Position numbers and translations under genes: made by a program. A stretch of DNA of 64,000 bases from Robiginitomaculum sp. (GTDB lineage: Bacteria; Pseudomonadota; Alphaproteobacteria; Caulobacterales; Maricaulaceae). Shown piece after piece: positions 6,866 to 14,031 of the stretch. How positions within the stretch are numbered: position 1 is the stretch's first letter; every line of letters starts with the position of its first letter. The DNA lies in assembly GCA_002733905.1 (NCBI GenBank), contig NVXK01000016.1, positions 1-64,000 on the forward strand, read 5' to 3'. The notes beneath the pieces are model-generated. The model worked only from the letters and a program-made list of their open reading frames with translations. It searched no databases and was not told where the DNA came from.

Positions 6866-7718
6866 TACAGGTATAATTGGTGTGTATGCGCATTTTAAAG
6901 CCAATCCAGCACTGAAAAATGTCAAATGGAATATGAAGGCTGACGCTATTGCGCGCTGGAATCCTGCTATCCGATCAAATGACGATAGAAAAACAAATGT
7001 AATTGCGATCGATGGCACAATTGGCGAGAGCTATTGGGAGGAAGGCTTCACATCAAAGACATGTGCAGCGGCTTTAAAAACTATGAAAGGGGATATTGTT
7101 GTAACAATTAACTCCCCTGGTGGTGATTTCTTTGATGGTGTCGCAATTTACAACGAACTCAAACTGTATGATGGGCATGTAACTGTAAAAATCATTGGGC
7201 TTGCGGCGTCAGCGGCTTCACTCATTGCGATGGCAGGGGACCGCATTGAAATAGCCGAAACGGGTTTTTTAATGATCCATAATGCGTGGTCAATTGTTCT
7301 TGGTAATCGCCATGACCTACGTGACAGCGCGGACACTATGGAGCGTTTTGATGAAACGATGGCAAAGCTCTATGCGAAGGTTAGCGGTGAAGATGAAAGC
7401 GTTACGGCCAAGTGGATGGATGAAGAAACATTTTTCACCGGTCCAGAAGCCATAGAAAACGGTTTCGCTCATGCGTATCTACCTAGTGATTACATTGAGG
7501 AAGATGAAGATGCGAAAGCTATGGCAGGGGAAACGCGTGCCGCAATAATTTGTGATACTGCGCTTAGGGCGCATAATCCAGACATGAGCCGTAAAGAACG
7601 CCGCGCGCTTCTTTCGTCCATGAAGTCCAGTACGCCTCGCGCTACTGAATCCGTCAAGCTTGGCGCTGACGATACTCTGGCGCAACTGCGCCTCTTAACG
7701 GAAACAATCAAAGCATAG
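6846..7718 (+). CDS. ClpP/S14-type prohead maturation protease
   Basis: A 290-residue serine protease that removes scaffold regions during head maturation. The ClpP fold shows as I-N-S-P-G-G-D-F-F-D-G (~82-92), the nucleophile segment G-L-A-A-S-A-A-S-L-I-A-M-A-G (~118-131) and the catalytic histidine in L-M-I-H-N-A-W. The C-terminal ~70 residues are an extension after the protease core, as in other phage versions. It is encoded between the portal and capsid genes, the canonical place, and its start is embedded in the portal gene behind AAGAAGG. Confidence 0.92.
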   Translation: MKNLLNNTGIIGVYAHFKANPALKNVKWNMKADAIARWNPAIRSNDDRKTNVIAIDGTIGESYWEEGFTSKTCAAALKTMKGDIVVTINSPGGDFFDGVAIYNELKLYDGHVTVKIIGLAASAASLIAMAGDRIEIAETGFLMIHNAWSIVLGNRHDLRDSADTMERFDETMAKLYAKVSGEDESVTAKWMDEETFFTGPEAIENGFAHAYLPSDYIEEDEDAKAMAGETRAAIICDTALRAHNPDMSRKERRALLSSMKSSTPRATESVKLGADDTLAQLRLLTETIKA

Positions 7719-7730
7719 ATGGAGAAAATC

Positions 7731-9071
7731 ATGCAAAAAACTTATATGGCCCTTGCGGCCACAATGATGAGTGCTGGAATGTTCAGTTCTGGTATGATTT
7801 CGGTGCGAGCCGATGCAAAAGAAGAGGTTCTTGCCCTGCAGGGTGAGATTAAAAACGTCAATCAAGCGTTTGCAGAATTCAAAGACACTCAAGATGAGCG
7901 TGTAAAAGCCGCTGCAAAAGGCGCTGTTGATACCCTCACTACGGAAAAACTGGATACGCTCGATAAATTTATGAGCGATTCACAAGCTTCTATTGATGGA
8001 CTTAATGAAACTATTGCAGGTTTACGCATTGGCGGCGGTTCTGATGATGACAATGAAATTTCCGCAGAACAAACTGAATATAATGCTGATTTCAAAACAT
8101 GGGCATTAACTGGCGACCCAATTGTTGAGGCAAAATTGCGTGCTGCCGAAAAGTCAGGCAAAATTTATGCTGTTGGCCGTACAAATACCGATGAAGACGG
8201 GGGTTACACTGCACCCGTTGAATGGGATCGTACTATCACGGACGGTTACGTTGAAATCGCAGAAATGCGCGGTTATTCAACAGTGAAGCCTGTAAAGGGT
8301 CAGGGGTACTCTAAATTCTACAACATCAAAGGCACTACATCTGGGTGGGTTGGCGAAGAAGATGACCGGGATGAAACCAACACATCTAAGTTAAAGCCTT
8401 ACGCATTCTCTTTTGGTGAGATTTACGCAAAGCCAAAAGCCACACAGCGAATCCTTGAGGATTCGGAAATTGATTTTGCGGCATGGATTGCGGGCGAGGT
8501 TTCCGAAGAGTTTTCAGTTCAAGAAGGCACCGCCACAGTGTCTGGTAATGGTGTCAATAAACCTCGTGGCGTTCTTACGTATGACGCTGCAACCGAGGCT
8601 GCGCTTGTTGAAAACCTTCGCCATCCATTAGGCGCCATTCAAGAAGTGAACACTGGGGCTGCGGCCGCATTGAGTGCGGACGGAATTGTTAGCCTGACGT
8701 ATGGGCTTCCAGAAGGCCGTATGGCGGGTGCGGAGTTCTTTATGAATCGTAAAACCGTTGGCTTGATCCGCCTCATGAAGGATGGGGACGGAAACTACCT
8801 CTGGCGTCCATCATATGAAGCGGGCGAACCTGCTCAATTATTGGGCTTTGGTCAACGGGGTCTGTCAAACATGCCAGACGTAGCCGCGAACACAATTCCA
8901 ATCCTGTTTGGTAATATGAAGCGTACTTATACGATTTTTGATCGTGTTGGCGTCACAATGCTTCGCGACCCGTATTCATCTAAGCCTTACGTTGAATTCT
9001 ACACTCGTAAGCGTGTGGGCGGCGGCATGATGAACCCTGAGTGGATGCTTTATCATCGCGTTAAAGCTTAG
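7731..9071 (+). CDS. Major capsid protein (HK97 family)
   Basis: A 446-residue capsid protein. ATG 7731 is chosen because GGAG (7721-7724) is spaced correctly for it; the in-frame ATG at 7719 would leave no ribosome binding site. Residues ~1-110 form a helical delta/scaffold region (coiled-coil with many Ala, Lys, Glu), expected to be removed by the upstream protease. The HK97 fold follows: Y-T-A-P-V-E-W, a T-T-S-G-W-V-G-E strand, K-A-T-Q-R-I-L-E-D-S near the spine helix, and the C-terminal Y-V-E-F-Y-T-R-K-R-V-G-G-G. It is followed by an intrinsic terminator. Confidence 0.93.
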   Translation: MQKTYMALAATMMSAGMFSSGMISVRADAKEEVLALQGEIKNVNQAFAEFKDTQDERVKAAAKGAVDTLTTEKLDTLDKFMSDSQASIDGLNETIAGLRIGGGSDDDNEISAEQTEYNADFKTWALTGDPIVEAKLRAAEKSGKIYAVGRTNTDEDGGYTAPVEWDRTITDGYVEIAEMRGYSTVKPVKGQGYSKFYNIKGTTSGWVGEEDDRDETNTSKLKPYAFSFGEIYAKPKATQRILEDSEIDFAAWIAGEVSEEFSVQEGTATVSGNGVNKPRGVLTYDAATEAALVENLRHPLGAIQEVNTGAAAALSADGIVSLTYGLPEGRMAGAEFFMNRKTVGLIRLMKDGDGNYLWRPSYEAGEPAQLLGFGQRGLSNMPDVAANTIPILFGNMKRTYTIFDRVGVTMLRDPYSSKPYVEFYTRKRVGGGMMNPEWMLYHRVKA

Positions 9072-9099
9072 GCTTTCTCAAATCTTTGACTAAATAGAG

Positions 9100-9121
9100 C
9101 AGGGCGTTTTCGCCCTGTTTT
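9100..9121 (+). terminator. Intrinsic terminator after the capsid gene
   Basis: CAGGGCG pairs with CGCCCTG around a TTTT loop (9100-9117), followed by TTTT. It lies 29 bp after the capsid stop and inside the late operon, so it could raise capsid mRNA relative to downstream genes or be read through by an antiterminated polymerase. Confidence 0.75.
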
Positions 9122-9143
9122 CATTCTCATAATGGAGGCCGAA

Positions 9144-9368
9144 ATGGCAAAGAAAAATATTTTTAACGGTAATTTTAGTGGCTGTGCGAAGGGCGATATT
9201 TACCCAACTCAATATGTAGCGGGTGATGTAGTGCCTAATGAGCTTGAGGCTGCAGCGGAAGCTCTGGAAGTTATTGAAACCGATGCTAAAAAAGCAGAAG
9301 CTTTGGTAAAAGCTCGCGCTAAACAAATTGCGAAGGCTGACAAAGAAGAAGCGGACGCAGACGAATAA
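9144..9368 (+). CDS. Small phage structural-region protein, unknown function
   Basis: A 74-residue protein. ATG 9144 is chosen because the GGAGG at 9134-9138 serves it, while the ATG at 9132 overlaps that sequence. The C-terminal half is almost entirely Ala, Glu, Lys and Asp (a charged helix), while the N-terminus has F-N-G-N-F-S-G. Small proteins of this kind often sit between capsid and connector genes, for example as head accessory or decoration proteins; no family is recognised. Its stop abuts the next ATG. Confidence 0.55.
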   Translation: MAKKNIFNGNFSGCAKGDIYPTQYVAGDVVPNELEAAAEALEVIETDAKKAEALVKARAKQIAKADKEEADADE

Positions 9369-9932
9369 ATGCACGCCCCTAAGCTGGTAACAGCCCCATT
9401 AACATACCCGGTAGATATTGCTGACGTAAAACAGCACTTACGCGTTGGTCATGCAGATGATGATACGTTGATAAATGGCTATATTGCGGCTGCAACTGGG
9501 TATCTTGATGGGTATGTGGGGATTTTAGGCAGGTGTTTGATCTTACAAACATGGGAGCAAGTGTTTGACGCTTTCTCTGCATGTATGCGCCTTCCTCTAT
9601 TGCCTGCCTATAGCATTGAAGAAATAAGTTATACCAATACAGCAGGGGATCAGGAAACTCTTGCTGAGGCTTCCTATGAAGTCCTTGCGGACGCACTTGG
9701 GGCTTATGTATCGATACTTAACACGCCTTCTAATGTCAGTGGGCGTGTAACAATCACATATATTGCTGGATACGGCGATGAGACGAAAGTTCCTGCGCCA
9801 ATCAAAGCAGCCATTATGCTGCATGTCGGATCTCTTTATGAAGTCCGCGAACGTGAACTTGTGGGCGTTTCATTTGTAGAAACTGGCACATATCAAGCAC
9901 TTATAGCACCATATAGACGACTGAGTATTTAG
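9369..9932 (+). CDS. Head-tail connector protein (gp6-like)
   Basis: A 187-residue adaptor that docks under the portal. The N-terminus is characteristic of the HK97 gp6 family: P-V-D-I-A-D-V-K-Q-H-L-R-V, then D-D-D-T-L-I-N-G-Y-I-A-A-A-T-G-Y-L-D. The second half contains I-T-Y-I-A-G-Y-G and ends in a helix followed by P-Y-R-R-L. The ATG follows the previous stop directly (TAAATG). Order after the capsid gene is canonical for HK97-like phages. Confidence 0.87.
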   Translation: MHAPKLVTAPLTYPVDIADVKQHLRVGHADDDTLINGYIAAATGYLDGYVGILGRCLILQTWEQVFDAFSACMRLPLLPAYSIEEISYTNTAGDQETLAEASYEVLADALGAYVSILNTPSNVSGRVTITYIAGYGDETKVPAPIKAAIMLHVGSLYEVRERELVGVSFVETGTYQALIAPYRRLSI

Positions 9933-9941
9933 GAGAGAAAT

Positions 9942-10136
9942 ATGCCCAAATTTAGATTTGATAAGGTTTACCACTATAGGCCAACTGAAAAGCGGCAAGT
10001 TACCATCATTTATAACCCTTCAGTAAAGGCCCAAGCGGTCAATGAGGAGTGCGCAAAGCTAGCTGAAGCGGCTGGTGTTGGTGAAATTGTAGAACCTCGT
10101 AAAACAAAGAAGAACGATGAGAGCAGCAACACTTAG
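9942..10136 (+). CDS. Small phage protein, unknown function
   Basis: A 64-residue protein with a GGAGAG ribosome binding site just upstream. The N-terminus is basic and aromatic (K-F-R-F-D-K-V-Y-H-Y-R-P) and the C-terminus is a Lys-rich tail. It overlaps the head-closure gene by 20 bp. A slot for a small protein at this position is common in siphophage connector regions, but I recognise no family. Confidence 0.55.
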   Translation: MPKFRFDKVYHYRPTEKRQVTIIYNPSVKAQAVNEECAKLAEAAGVGEIVEPRKTKKNDESSNT

Positions 10137-10476
10137 AGACGTAATCTACGTCGATAGACGTGGCACAGGTCCAAATGATGGGTATGGAAATACCGCAACC
10201 GCTTGGGAGCGCTTTACGCCGCCAGCCCCTAAAAACCTTTATGCTAGAATAATTCCATTACGGGGCAATGAAACGCTGATTGCGGGTCGAGCTGCTGGTG
10301 TTGTTTTATATGAAATCACTGTGCGGTATTCGTCTTTGACAAAGGATATATGTTCCTCTGATCGGATCGTGAATGCACGATCTGGTGTAACTTACAATAT
10401 CACTGCTGTTGTAAACCTTGATATGAGAAGCCGATACTTGATCTTGAGCTGTTCAACTGGCGGGAGTGATGGGTAA
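10117..10476 (+). CDS. Phage head closure / head-tail adaptor protein
   Basis: A 119-residue beta-rich protein with the signatures of the head-tail joining family (SPP1 gp16-like): an early V-D-R-R-G-T-G-P-N-D-G-Y-G-N segment, a central R-G-N-E-T-L-I-A-G-R-A-A-G, then E-I-T-V-R-Y-S, and near the end S-R-Y-L-I-L-S-C. It stoppers the connector to retain DNA. The gene starts within the preceding small ORF and overlaps the next by 8 bp. Confidence 0.82.
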   Translation: MRAATLRDVIYVDRRGTGPNDGYGNTATAWERFTPPAPKNLYARIIPLRGNETLIAGRAAGVVLYEITVRYSSLTKDICSSDRIVNARSGVTYNITAVVNLDMRSRYLILSCSTGGSDG

Positions 10477-10852
10477 AACAAGGTTCAGCAATCGCGGTAG
10501 CTATTCCAAAATCCTCAAGGCAATGCCTTACGAGGTTAAAAAGGAAGCGCATGAAGCCCTTGAAATGGGTGGTGCTGATATTGTGGGTACAGCAAAGGCG
10601 ATTGTGCCTGTTGTCAAAGGTGATTTGAGGCGCACTATTCGTCATTTTGACACAAGTAGTAAGTACGGATTGCAAAGAACAATTAAGGCGGGTGGTGCTA
10701 CGGTAGTTTATGCCCGAATGACGGAATTTACTCCAGGGAGTGCATTCTTCTTTCCTGCATATCGTGCAAATAAACGTAGAGTTAAGGGGCGTATAACTCG
10801 CGCTGTAAGGCGTGGGCATAAAAACGCAATTGCAAAACATAAAAAAGGCTAA
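10469..10852 (+). CDS. HK97 gp10-like tail terminator-region protein
   Basis: A 127-residue protein of the HK97 gp10 family. It shows a helix with E-V-K-K-E-A-H-E-A-L, then A-K-A-I-V-P-V-V-K-G-D-L-R-R-T-I-R (the P-V-x-x-G-x-L-R signature), Y-A-R-M-T-E-F and a basic C-terminus. Family members act at the head-tail interface or tail completion. Start GTG 10466 or ATG 10469 is ambiguous; I give ATG, although the GGAG is very close to it. Confidence 0.87.
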   Translation: MGKTRFSNRGSYSKILKAMPYEVKKEAHEALEMGGADIVGTAKAIVPVVKGDLRRTIRHFDTSSKYGLQRTIKAGGATVVYARMTEFTPGSAFFFPAYRANKRRVKGRITRAVRRGHKNAIAKHKKG

Positions 10853-10857
10853 GTCAT

Positions 10858-11268
10858 ATGGAAGTTGCATCCCTCGATGTTCAAAAGGCATTCCTCTCTA
10901 AGCTAAGTGCTGACGCCGATTTACAGCAATTAATGGGCGGCGAGGTACGTGTAGACGAGACCACTCCTGATAATGCCGTATTTCCATACATTCAAATTGG
11001 TGATGATCAGACAATTGATAACTCGAACACATGTGCAAAAGGTAGTGAGATTTATGCACAGGTTCATATTTGGTCACGCCATGAAAAAGGGAAAGTTGAA
11101 GCGAAAAAGATGGGCGCGAGAATACGCGATTTGCTCAATACAAAACTGTCACTCGCTGATCATTACATAACCGTACATGAATTTCAGAATGGTAACTATT
11201 TTGATACTCAAAACAAAACAGAAACGCATGGGGTTCTGACCTTTCGTTATTTACTTTACGAAAAATAA
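10858..11268 (+). CDS. DUF3168 tail completion / tail terminator protein
   Basis: A 136-residue protein matching DUF3168 (lambda gpU-like tail terminator fold). Key parts are the start D-V-Q-K-A-F-L-S-K-L, the strand F-P-Y-I-Q-I-G-D-D, H-I-W-S-R (the H-x-W-S hallmark) and the terminal H-G-V-L-T-F-R-Y. It caps the tail tube at its head-proximal end. Position after gp10 and before the tail tube gene is canonical. Confidence 0.87.
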   Translation: MEVASLDVQKAFLSKLSADADLQQLMGGEVRVDETTPDNAVFPYIQIGDDQTIDNSNTCAKGSEIYAQVHIWSRHEKGKVEAKKMGARIRDLLNTKLSLADHYITVHEFQNGNYFDTQNKTETHGVLTFRYLLYEK

Positions 11269-11331
11269 CACCTCTCACATTCTAAACTTAAAGCCCATTT
11301 AAGGGCACAGCGCTCAAATATGGAGAATACT

Positions 11332-11772
11332 ATGAGTGAGATTACAGCCTTCAAAGGCGCAGATATACTTGTCAAAATTTCAACAGGCGTTGGTGACAAT
11401 ACACTGGTTGCGTATTGTTCAATCAATTCAAGTCGCGGTATAGGCTTAACGGCTGAAACAACTGGATCAGTATTGCCAGATTGTGATGATCCATATGCAG
11501 CGGGTTGGAAAAGTACAAACGTTACAGGCCTAAGTTTGTCTGTGAGCGGTGCAGGCGTGTCACACAAGCCAGATGTTAAAGTTTTGGCTGATTTGCTAAT
11601 TGCTGGACAGCCTGTAAATGGCTCAGTTGAGGTTGGCGGTAGTGGCGGCACGGCCTTTACAGGGAAACTCGTCATTACATCGCTCAATATTACTGGTGAT
11701 CGTACCGACAATGCTGAATTTGACATTGCCTTCGAAAGCGATGGCGAAATTGTAACGAGCGCAATCGTCTAA
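11332..11772 (+). CDS. Major tail tube protein (TP901-1-like)
   Basis: A 146-residue tail tube subunit. ATG 11332 is chosen for its GGAG at 11322; the in-frame ATG at 11320 overlaps that site. The start (F-K-G-A-D-I-L-V-K-I) and the beta-rich body with G-W-K-S-T-N-V-T-G-L-S-L-S-V-S-G and the late V-I-T-S-L-N-I-T-G-D-R-T segment are typical of the phage major tail family. Subunits stack in hexameric rings around the tape measure. It is followed with a 1-base overlap by the tail-assembly chaperone. Confidence 0.87.
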   Translation: MSEITAFKGADILVKISTGVGDNTLVAYCSINSSRGIGLTAETTGSVLPDCDDPYAAGWKSTNVTGLSLSVSGAGVSHKPDVKVLADLLIAGQPVNGSVEVGGSGGTAFTGKLVITSLNITGDRTDNAEFDIAFESDGEIVTSAIV

Positions 11773-12161
11773 TGAGTGACGGTTCTGGCGAAACAGAGGC
11801 GATTGAATTTGCGGGTGCGTTACGCACTTTCAAATTTGCACAAGGCGAATTGTTTAAACTCGAAACGCAGTGTGATGAATCCGCGTTCCTCATTCAACAG
11901 GCTTTGGCAAATTCTTCCGCGCGCACATCTTGGGTCAAGAATGTAATAATTCTTGGTCTAACGGGTGCAGGGGAAGGCATTGCCGATGCTGAGGGGCTTT
12001 TTAAGCTTCATATGGATCAAACTGGTGGTAATTGGATACACGCAAGTATTGTCGCCGCCATGATCTTAACAAGAGGGCTTAGCGGCCCTGTTGATGAAAT
12101 TGATCAAGACGAGGACATGGAGGGAAACGTAGAGGGCGAGGAGAGCCGCCCAAAAAACTAA
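11772..12161 (+). CDS. Tail assembly chaperone, short product (GTA gp10-like)
   Basis: A 129-residue protein of the GTA-gp10/Phage_TAC_11 type. The N-terminus (F-A-G-A-L-R-T-F-K-F-A-Q-G-E-L-F-K-L-E) is characteristic, and a helical segment and an acidic tail follow. In siphophages this gene encodes the G-type chaperone that coats the tape measure protein. The last codons are CCA AAA AAC TAA, placing a perfect -1 slippery heptamer directly at the stop. A fraction of ribosomes should shift into the ORF that continues to 12379, giving a ~202-residue GT-type fusion. Confidence 0.85.
   Translation: MSDGSGETEAIEFAGALRTFKFAQGELFKLETQCDESAFLIQQALANSSARTSWVKNVIILGLTGAGEGIADAEGLFKLHMDQTGGNWIHASIVAAMILTRGLSGPVDEIDQDEDMEGNVEGEESRPKN
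12139..12158 (+). promoter_or_regulatory. Programmed -1 frameshift signal (SD-like element plus A AAA AAC)
   Basis: The heptamer A-AAA-AAC at 12152-12158 is in the correct zero-frame phase (ccA AAA AAC, then TAA). An AGGAG at 12139-12143 lies 8 nt upstream, the spacing at which Shine-Dalgarno-like sequences stimulate -1 frameshifting in bacteria. The -1 frame is open from the heptamer to 12379. No strong downstream hairpin is obvious to me. Confidence 0.8.
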
Positions 12162-12379
12162 ATATCGCTCTTATTCTTGGCAATGGCGCTGTCATGGGGT
12201 TTACACCTCAAGACGTGAAAACCATGAGCTATTGGGAATTTGTGACGGTCTGTAAGGCATATACACGCTCTCAAGGTGGTGGTGAAACCGCAAAAGCGCC
12301 TAGTATCGATAAGCTCAATTCTCAGATTGCGGCAAGTAAGGCCCGTGATTTGGCTAAACTGAATGCATCTAAAAGTTGA
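12158..12379 (+). CDS. Tail assembly chaperone, -1 frame extension (T domain)
   Basis: This reading frame is entered by a -1 shift at 12152-12158 and adds 73 residues to the 129-residue upstream product. It contains G-F-T-P-Q-D-V-K-T-M-S-Y-W-E-F, resembling the small GTA/phage chaperone partner (gp10.1-like, with a conserved Trp after a short helix), then a charged helix. An internal ATG at 12194 exists, but no Shine-Dalgarno precedes it, which supports frameshift expression over independent initiation. The fused protein would bind the tape measure through the shared N-domain and recruit tail tube subunits through this domain, as lambda GT does. Confidence 0.75.
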   Translation, partial: LNIALILGNGAVMGFTPQDVKTMSYWEFVTVCKAYTRSQGGGETAKAPSIDKLNSQIAASKARDLAKLNASKS

Positions 12380-12403
12380 TTTGTTTAGATTTGTTCTTAT
12401 TAA
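12376..12403 (+). promoter_or_regulatory. Candidate moron promoter
   Basis: TTGATT (12376-12381) and TATTAA (12398-12403), 16 bp apart, overlap the end of the chaperone gene and precede the accessory gene at 12424. A private promoter would allow expression from the lysogen independently of late transcription. Identified by eye only. Confidence 0.35.
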
Positions 12404-12423
12404 TCTTCAAAAGGGAGATTGGT

Positions 12424-12792
12424 ATGGGTGTTAAATTTAAGGTTCTTGCAGGTGATTTTGGTAAATGTGATGGCGGAATTAGCTTTCTCGACTCCTTGTA
12501 TATATCACATTTTCTCGATGGAGGTTGGACGCCAAAAGTAATTAATATAGCAAGGGAGCAGGTTAAAACATTGGATGTTGCTACGGAAGATAGCGTTGTT
12601 AAAATTGGTGGGGCCGCTGGTTGGGGAATTGCAGGAGGATTGCTACTTGGGCCCGCAGGCTTACTGGCTGGTGCAATACTGGGAGGTCGTGGCAAGAAAA
12701 CCGCTTTCGTCATGGTTTTAGAGGACGGACGAAAATTTATTGGTGAATGCAAATCTAAAGATTACACGAAGCTCTTGGCTCATTTGTTTTAA
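12424..12792 (+). CDS. Glycine-zipper accessory protein (moron candidate)
   Basis: A 122-residue protein; ATG 12424 has GGGAG upstream, better than the in-frame TTG at 12376. The N-terminal half is beta-rich (F-K-V-L-A-G-D-F-G-K) and the second half holds a hydrophobic glycine-rich segment (~residues 66-90, G-G-A-A-G-W-G-I-A-G-G-L-L-L-G then G-A-I-L-G-G) typical of a membrane-inserting glycine zipper, followed by a strand with E-D-G-R-K-F. No catalytic motif is seen. It sits between the tail chaperone and tape measure genes, where no structural gene is expected, and faces an opposite-strand gene 9 bp away. Superinfection exclusion is one possible role, inferred only from the membrane segment and context. 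Confidence 0.6.
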   Translation: MGVKFKVLAGDFGKCDGGISFLDSLYISHFLDGGWTPKVINIAREQVKTLDVATEDSVVKIGGAAGWGIAGGLLLGPAGLLAGAILGGRGKKTAFVMVLEDGRKFIGECKSKDYTKLLAHLF

Positions 12793-12801
12793 TGAATATT
12801 T

Positions 12802-13257
12802 CTATTGAAGTATGATTACACCAATTACAAGGCAAGCTAAAATAACAAAGGCCCAATATAACGAGTTTGATCTAGCGGGGGTATCTAAGGTCTTATCCGT
12901 TGGTTTAGGTTTTGTAGGTGCATAATTTGTTTTTGGTGCTGTGTACTCTCGCTCATCTAATGCAACCTCTATTTTATCTGCAATATCTGCCATTTCGTCT
13001 GCTGTGAAAATTTTAAGTGTTGTTTTAATTAGGATGTGATGCCCTTGCTCTTGCAGCTCTAAGGCTCTTTTGTGTTTTGTTGTATTTTCATAATTTAGAC
13101 CCACAATGAGGAAGTCTACTTTTTTGGAAACGTTGTCTTTAACGGTATAACCCTTTTGACACGCAAGAGCTGCGGCCTCAATTCGTGGTATGGGAAGGTC
13201 GCCTGAAAAAACAATTGTTTGTCCGTAGTGCTCGCTTTCAGGGTTTCCTTTTTGTTG
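12802..13257 (-). pseudogene. BRCT domain and C-terminal membrane anchor in the -1 frame of the exonuclease gene
   Basis: Downstream of 13257 (minus strand) the frame shifted by -1 from the exonuclease encodes a recognisable BRCT domain: V-F-S-G-D-L-P-I-P-R-I-E-A, then K-G-Y-T-V, V-S-K-K-V-D-F-L-I-V-G and K-H-K-R-A-L-E-L. A linker and a C-terminal hydrophobic helix follow (Y-W-A-F-V-I-L-A-C-L-V-I-G-V-I-I-L). The open frame from GTG 13104 would start in the middle of the BRCT core and has no ribosome binding site. I read this as the second half of a 342-residue exonuclease-BRCT-TM protein, separated by a mutation, a sequencing error at an A5 run, or a frameshift site. Confidence 0.7.
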
Positions 13258-13829
13258 TACACGAGGGGGTAAGACTTTCTAGATTTGGCTTTGGTTTGAC
13301 CGCGAGAAATTATTTTTGCAAGATTTACTTCTGAATGCTCCATTGCAGATAACAGAACGTTGGCACATGCTTTAGCATCTTCGAGGGCGTCATGGGCTTC
13401 ATACTCAAAGTCGAGAATATCGCATAAATTTGGAAGGTTGTAGCCGCGTTTAGACACTTCATCCCACGTTCTGCGAGCGATTAGTGCGGAGTCTGTCCAC
13501 GGGTTATTAATCGTTTCTAGATCGTGGTCGTGACAGGCTTTATTTAACGCGCGTTTATCAAAAGATGTATGCGCTACAATGTGATGCGTACCTATAAAAG
13601 TGAGAATGCCTTTAATTGCTTCGGGAAACGTTGGAGCGTCCGCTACATCATTTGGCGTAATACCATGTATGGAAATATTATTTTGGGAAAAATTATCATT
13701 TGGGTTGATTAAGGTTTCAAAACTATCAACTAAAATACCGTTGGTGTATTTGGCTATTCCTATTTGGCAAATTGAGCCTTGGTTGCTTCTGTTTGCGGTT
13801 TCTACGTCAAGCGCAATAAAAGTGTCCAT
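13116..13829 (-). CDS. DnaQ-like 3'-5' exonuclease (DEDDh), N-terminal part of split gene
   Basis: A 237-residue reading frame with a clean start: ATG 13829 preceded by TAGGAG. Residues 1-160 are a DEDDh exonuclease: F-I-A-L-D-V-E-T (catalytic D8 and E10), N-I-S-I-H-G-I, H-I-V-A-H-T-S-F-D (third Asp) and E-A-H-D-A-L-E-D-A (His and Asp). The last ~40 residues of this frame are low quality (Q-L-L-R-V-K-R-V-I-P-L), because the correct continuation, a BRCT domain, lies in the -1 frame after C-AAAAA-G at 13254-13248. The gene runs opposite to the late operon between chaperone and tape measure, so it is probably a moron expressed in the lysogen. Substrate unknown. Confidence 0.75.
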   Translation of the reverse strand: MDTFIALDVETANRSNQGSICQIGIAKYTNGILVDSFETLINPNDNFSQNNISIHGITPNDVADAPTFPEAIKGILTFIGTHHIVAHTSFDKRALNKACHDHDLETINNPWTDSALIARRTWDEVSKRGYNLPNLCDILDFEYEAHDALEDAKACANVLLSAMEHSEVNLAKIISRGQTKAKSRKSYPLVYNKKETLKASTTDKQLFFQATFPYHELRPQLLRVKRVIPLKTTFPKK

Positions 13830-13994
13830 GCAATACTCCTATATAAAGAGATTACAGCTTTAGGTTATTGTTTTAAAGAGTCAATTCCCAACTTAATCAA
13901 CCTACGTATAGCTTCTGGTCTTGAAGCCGTATCAAATTAATCAAACAAAAAGGGCAGTACTCCCAAGTATAGCTCTCAAATTACAAATTTTACA

Positions 13995-14017
13995 CCTCGC
14001 TATGGCGGGGTTTTTTT
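13995..14017 (+). terminator. Strong intrinsic terminator just before the tape measure gene
   Basis: CCTCGC (13995-14000), loop TATG, GCGGGG (14005-14010), then seven T (14011-14017). It ends 14 bp before the tape measure ATG. It would block late transcription from upstream unless polymerase is antiterminated, or it insulates the moron module. Confidence 0.85.
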
Positions 14018-14031
14018 ATGAGAGAATGATT

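Noticed and set aside
12194..12379. Independent initiation of the small chaperone ORF at ATG 12194
   Set aside because: No Shine-Dalgarno precedes it, and a perfect slippery heptamer joins it in phase to the upstream gene. Frameshift expression is the better explanation.
12802..13104. An independent 100-residue membrane protein starting at GTG 13104
   Set aside because: The start falls in the middle of a BRCT fold and lacks a ribosome binding site. The upstream sequence in the same frame completes the domain, so it is treated as the second part of a split gene.
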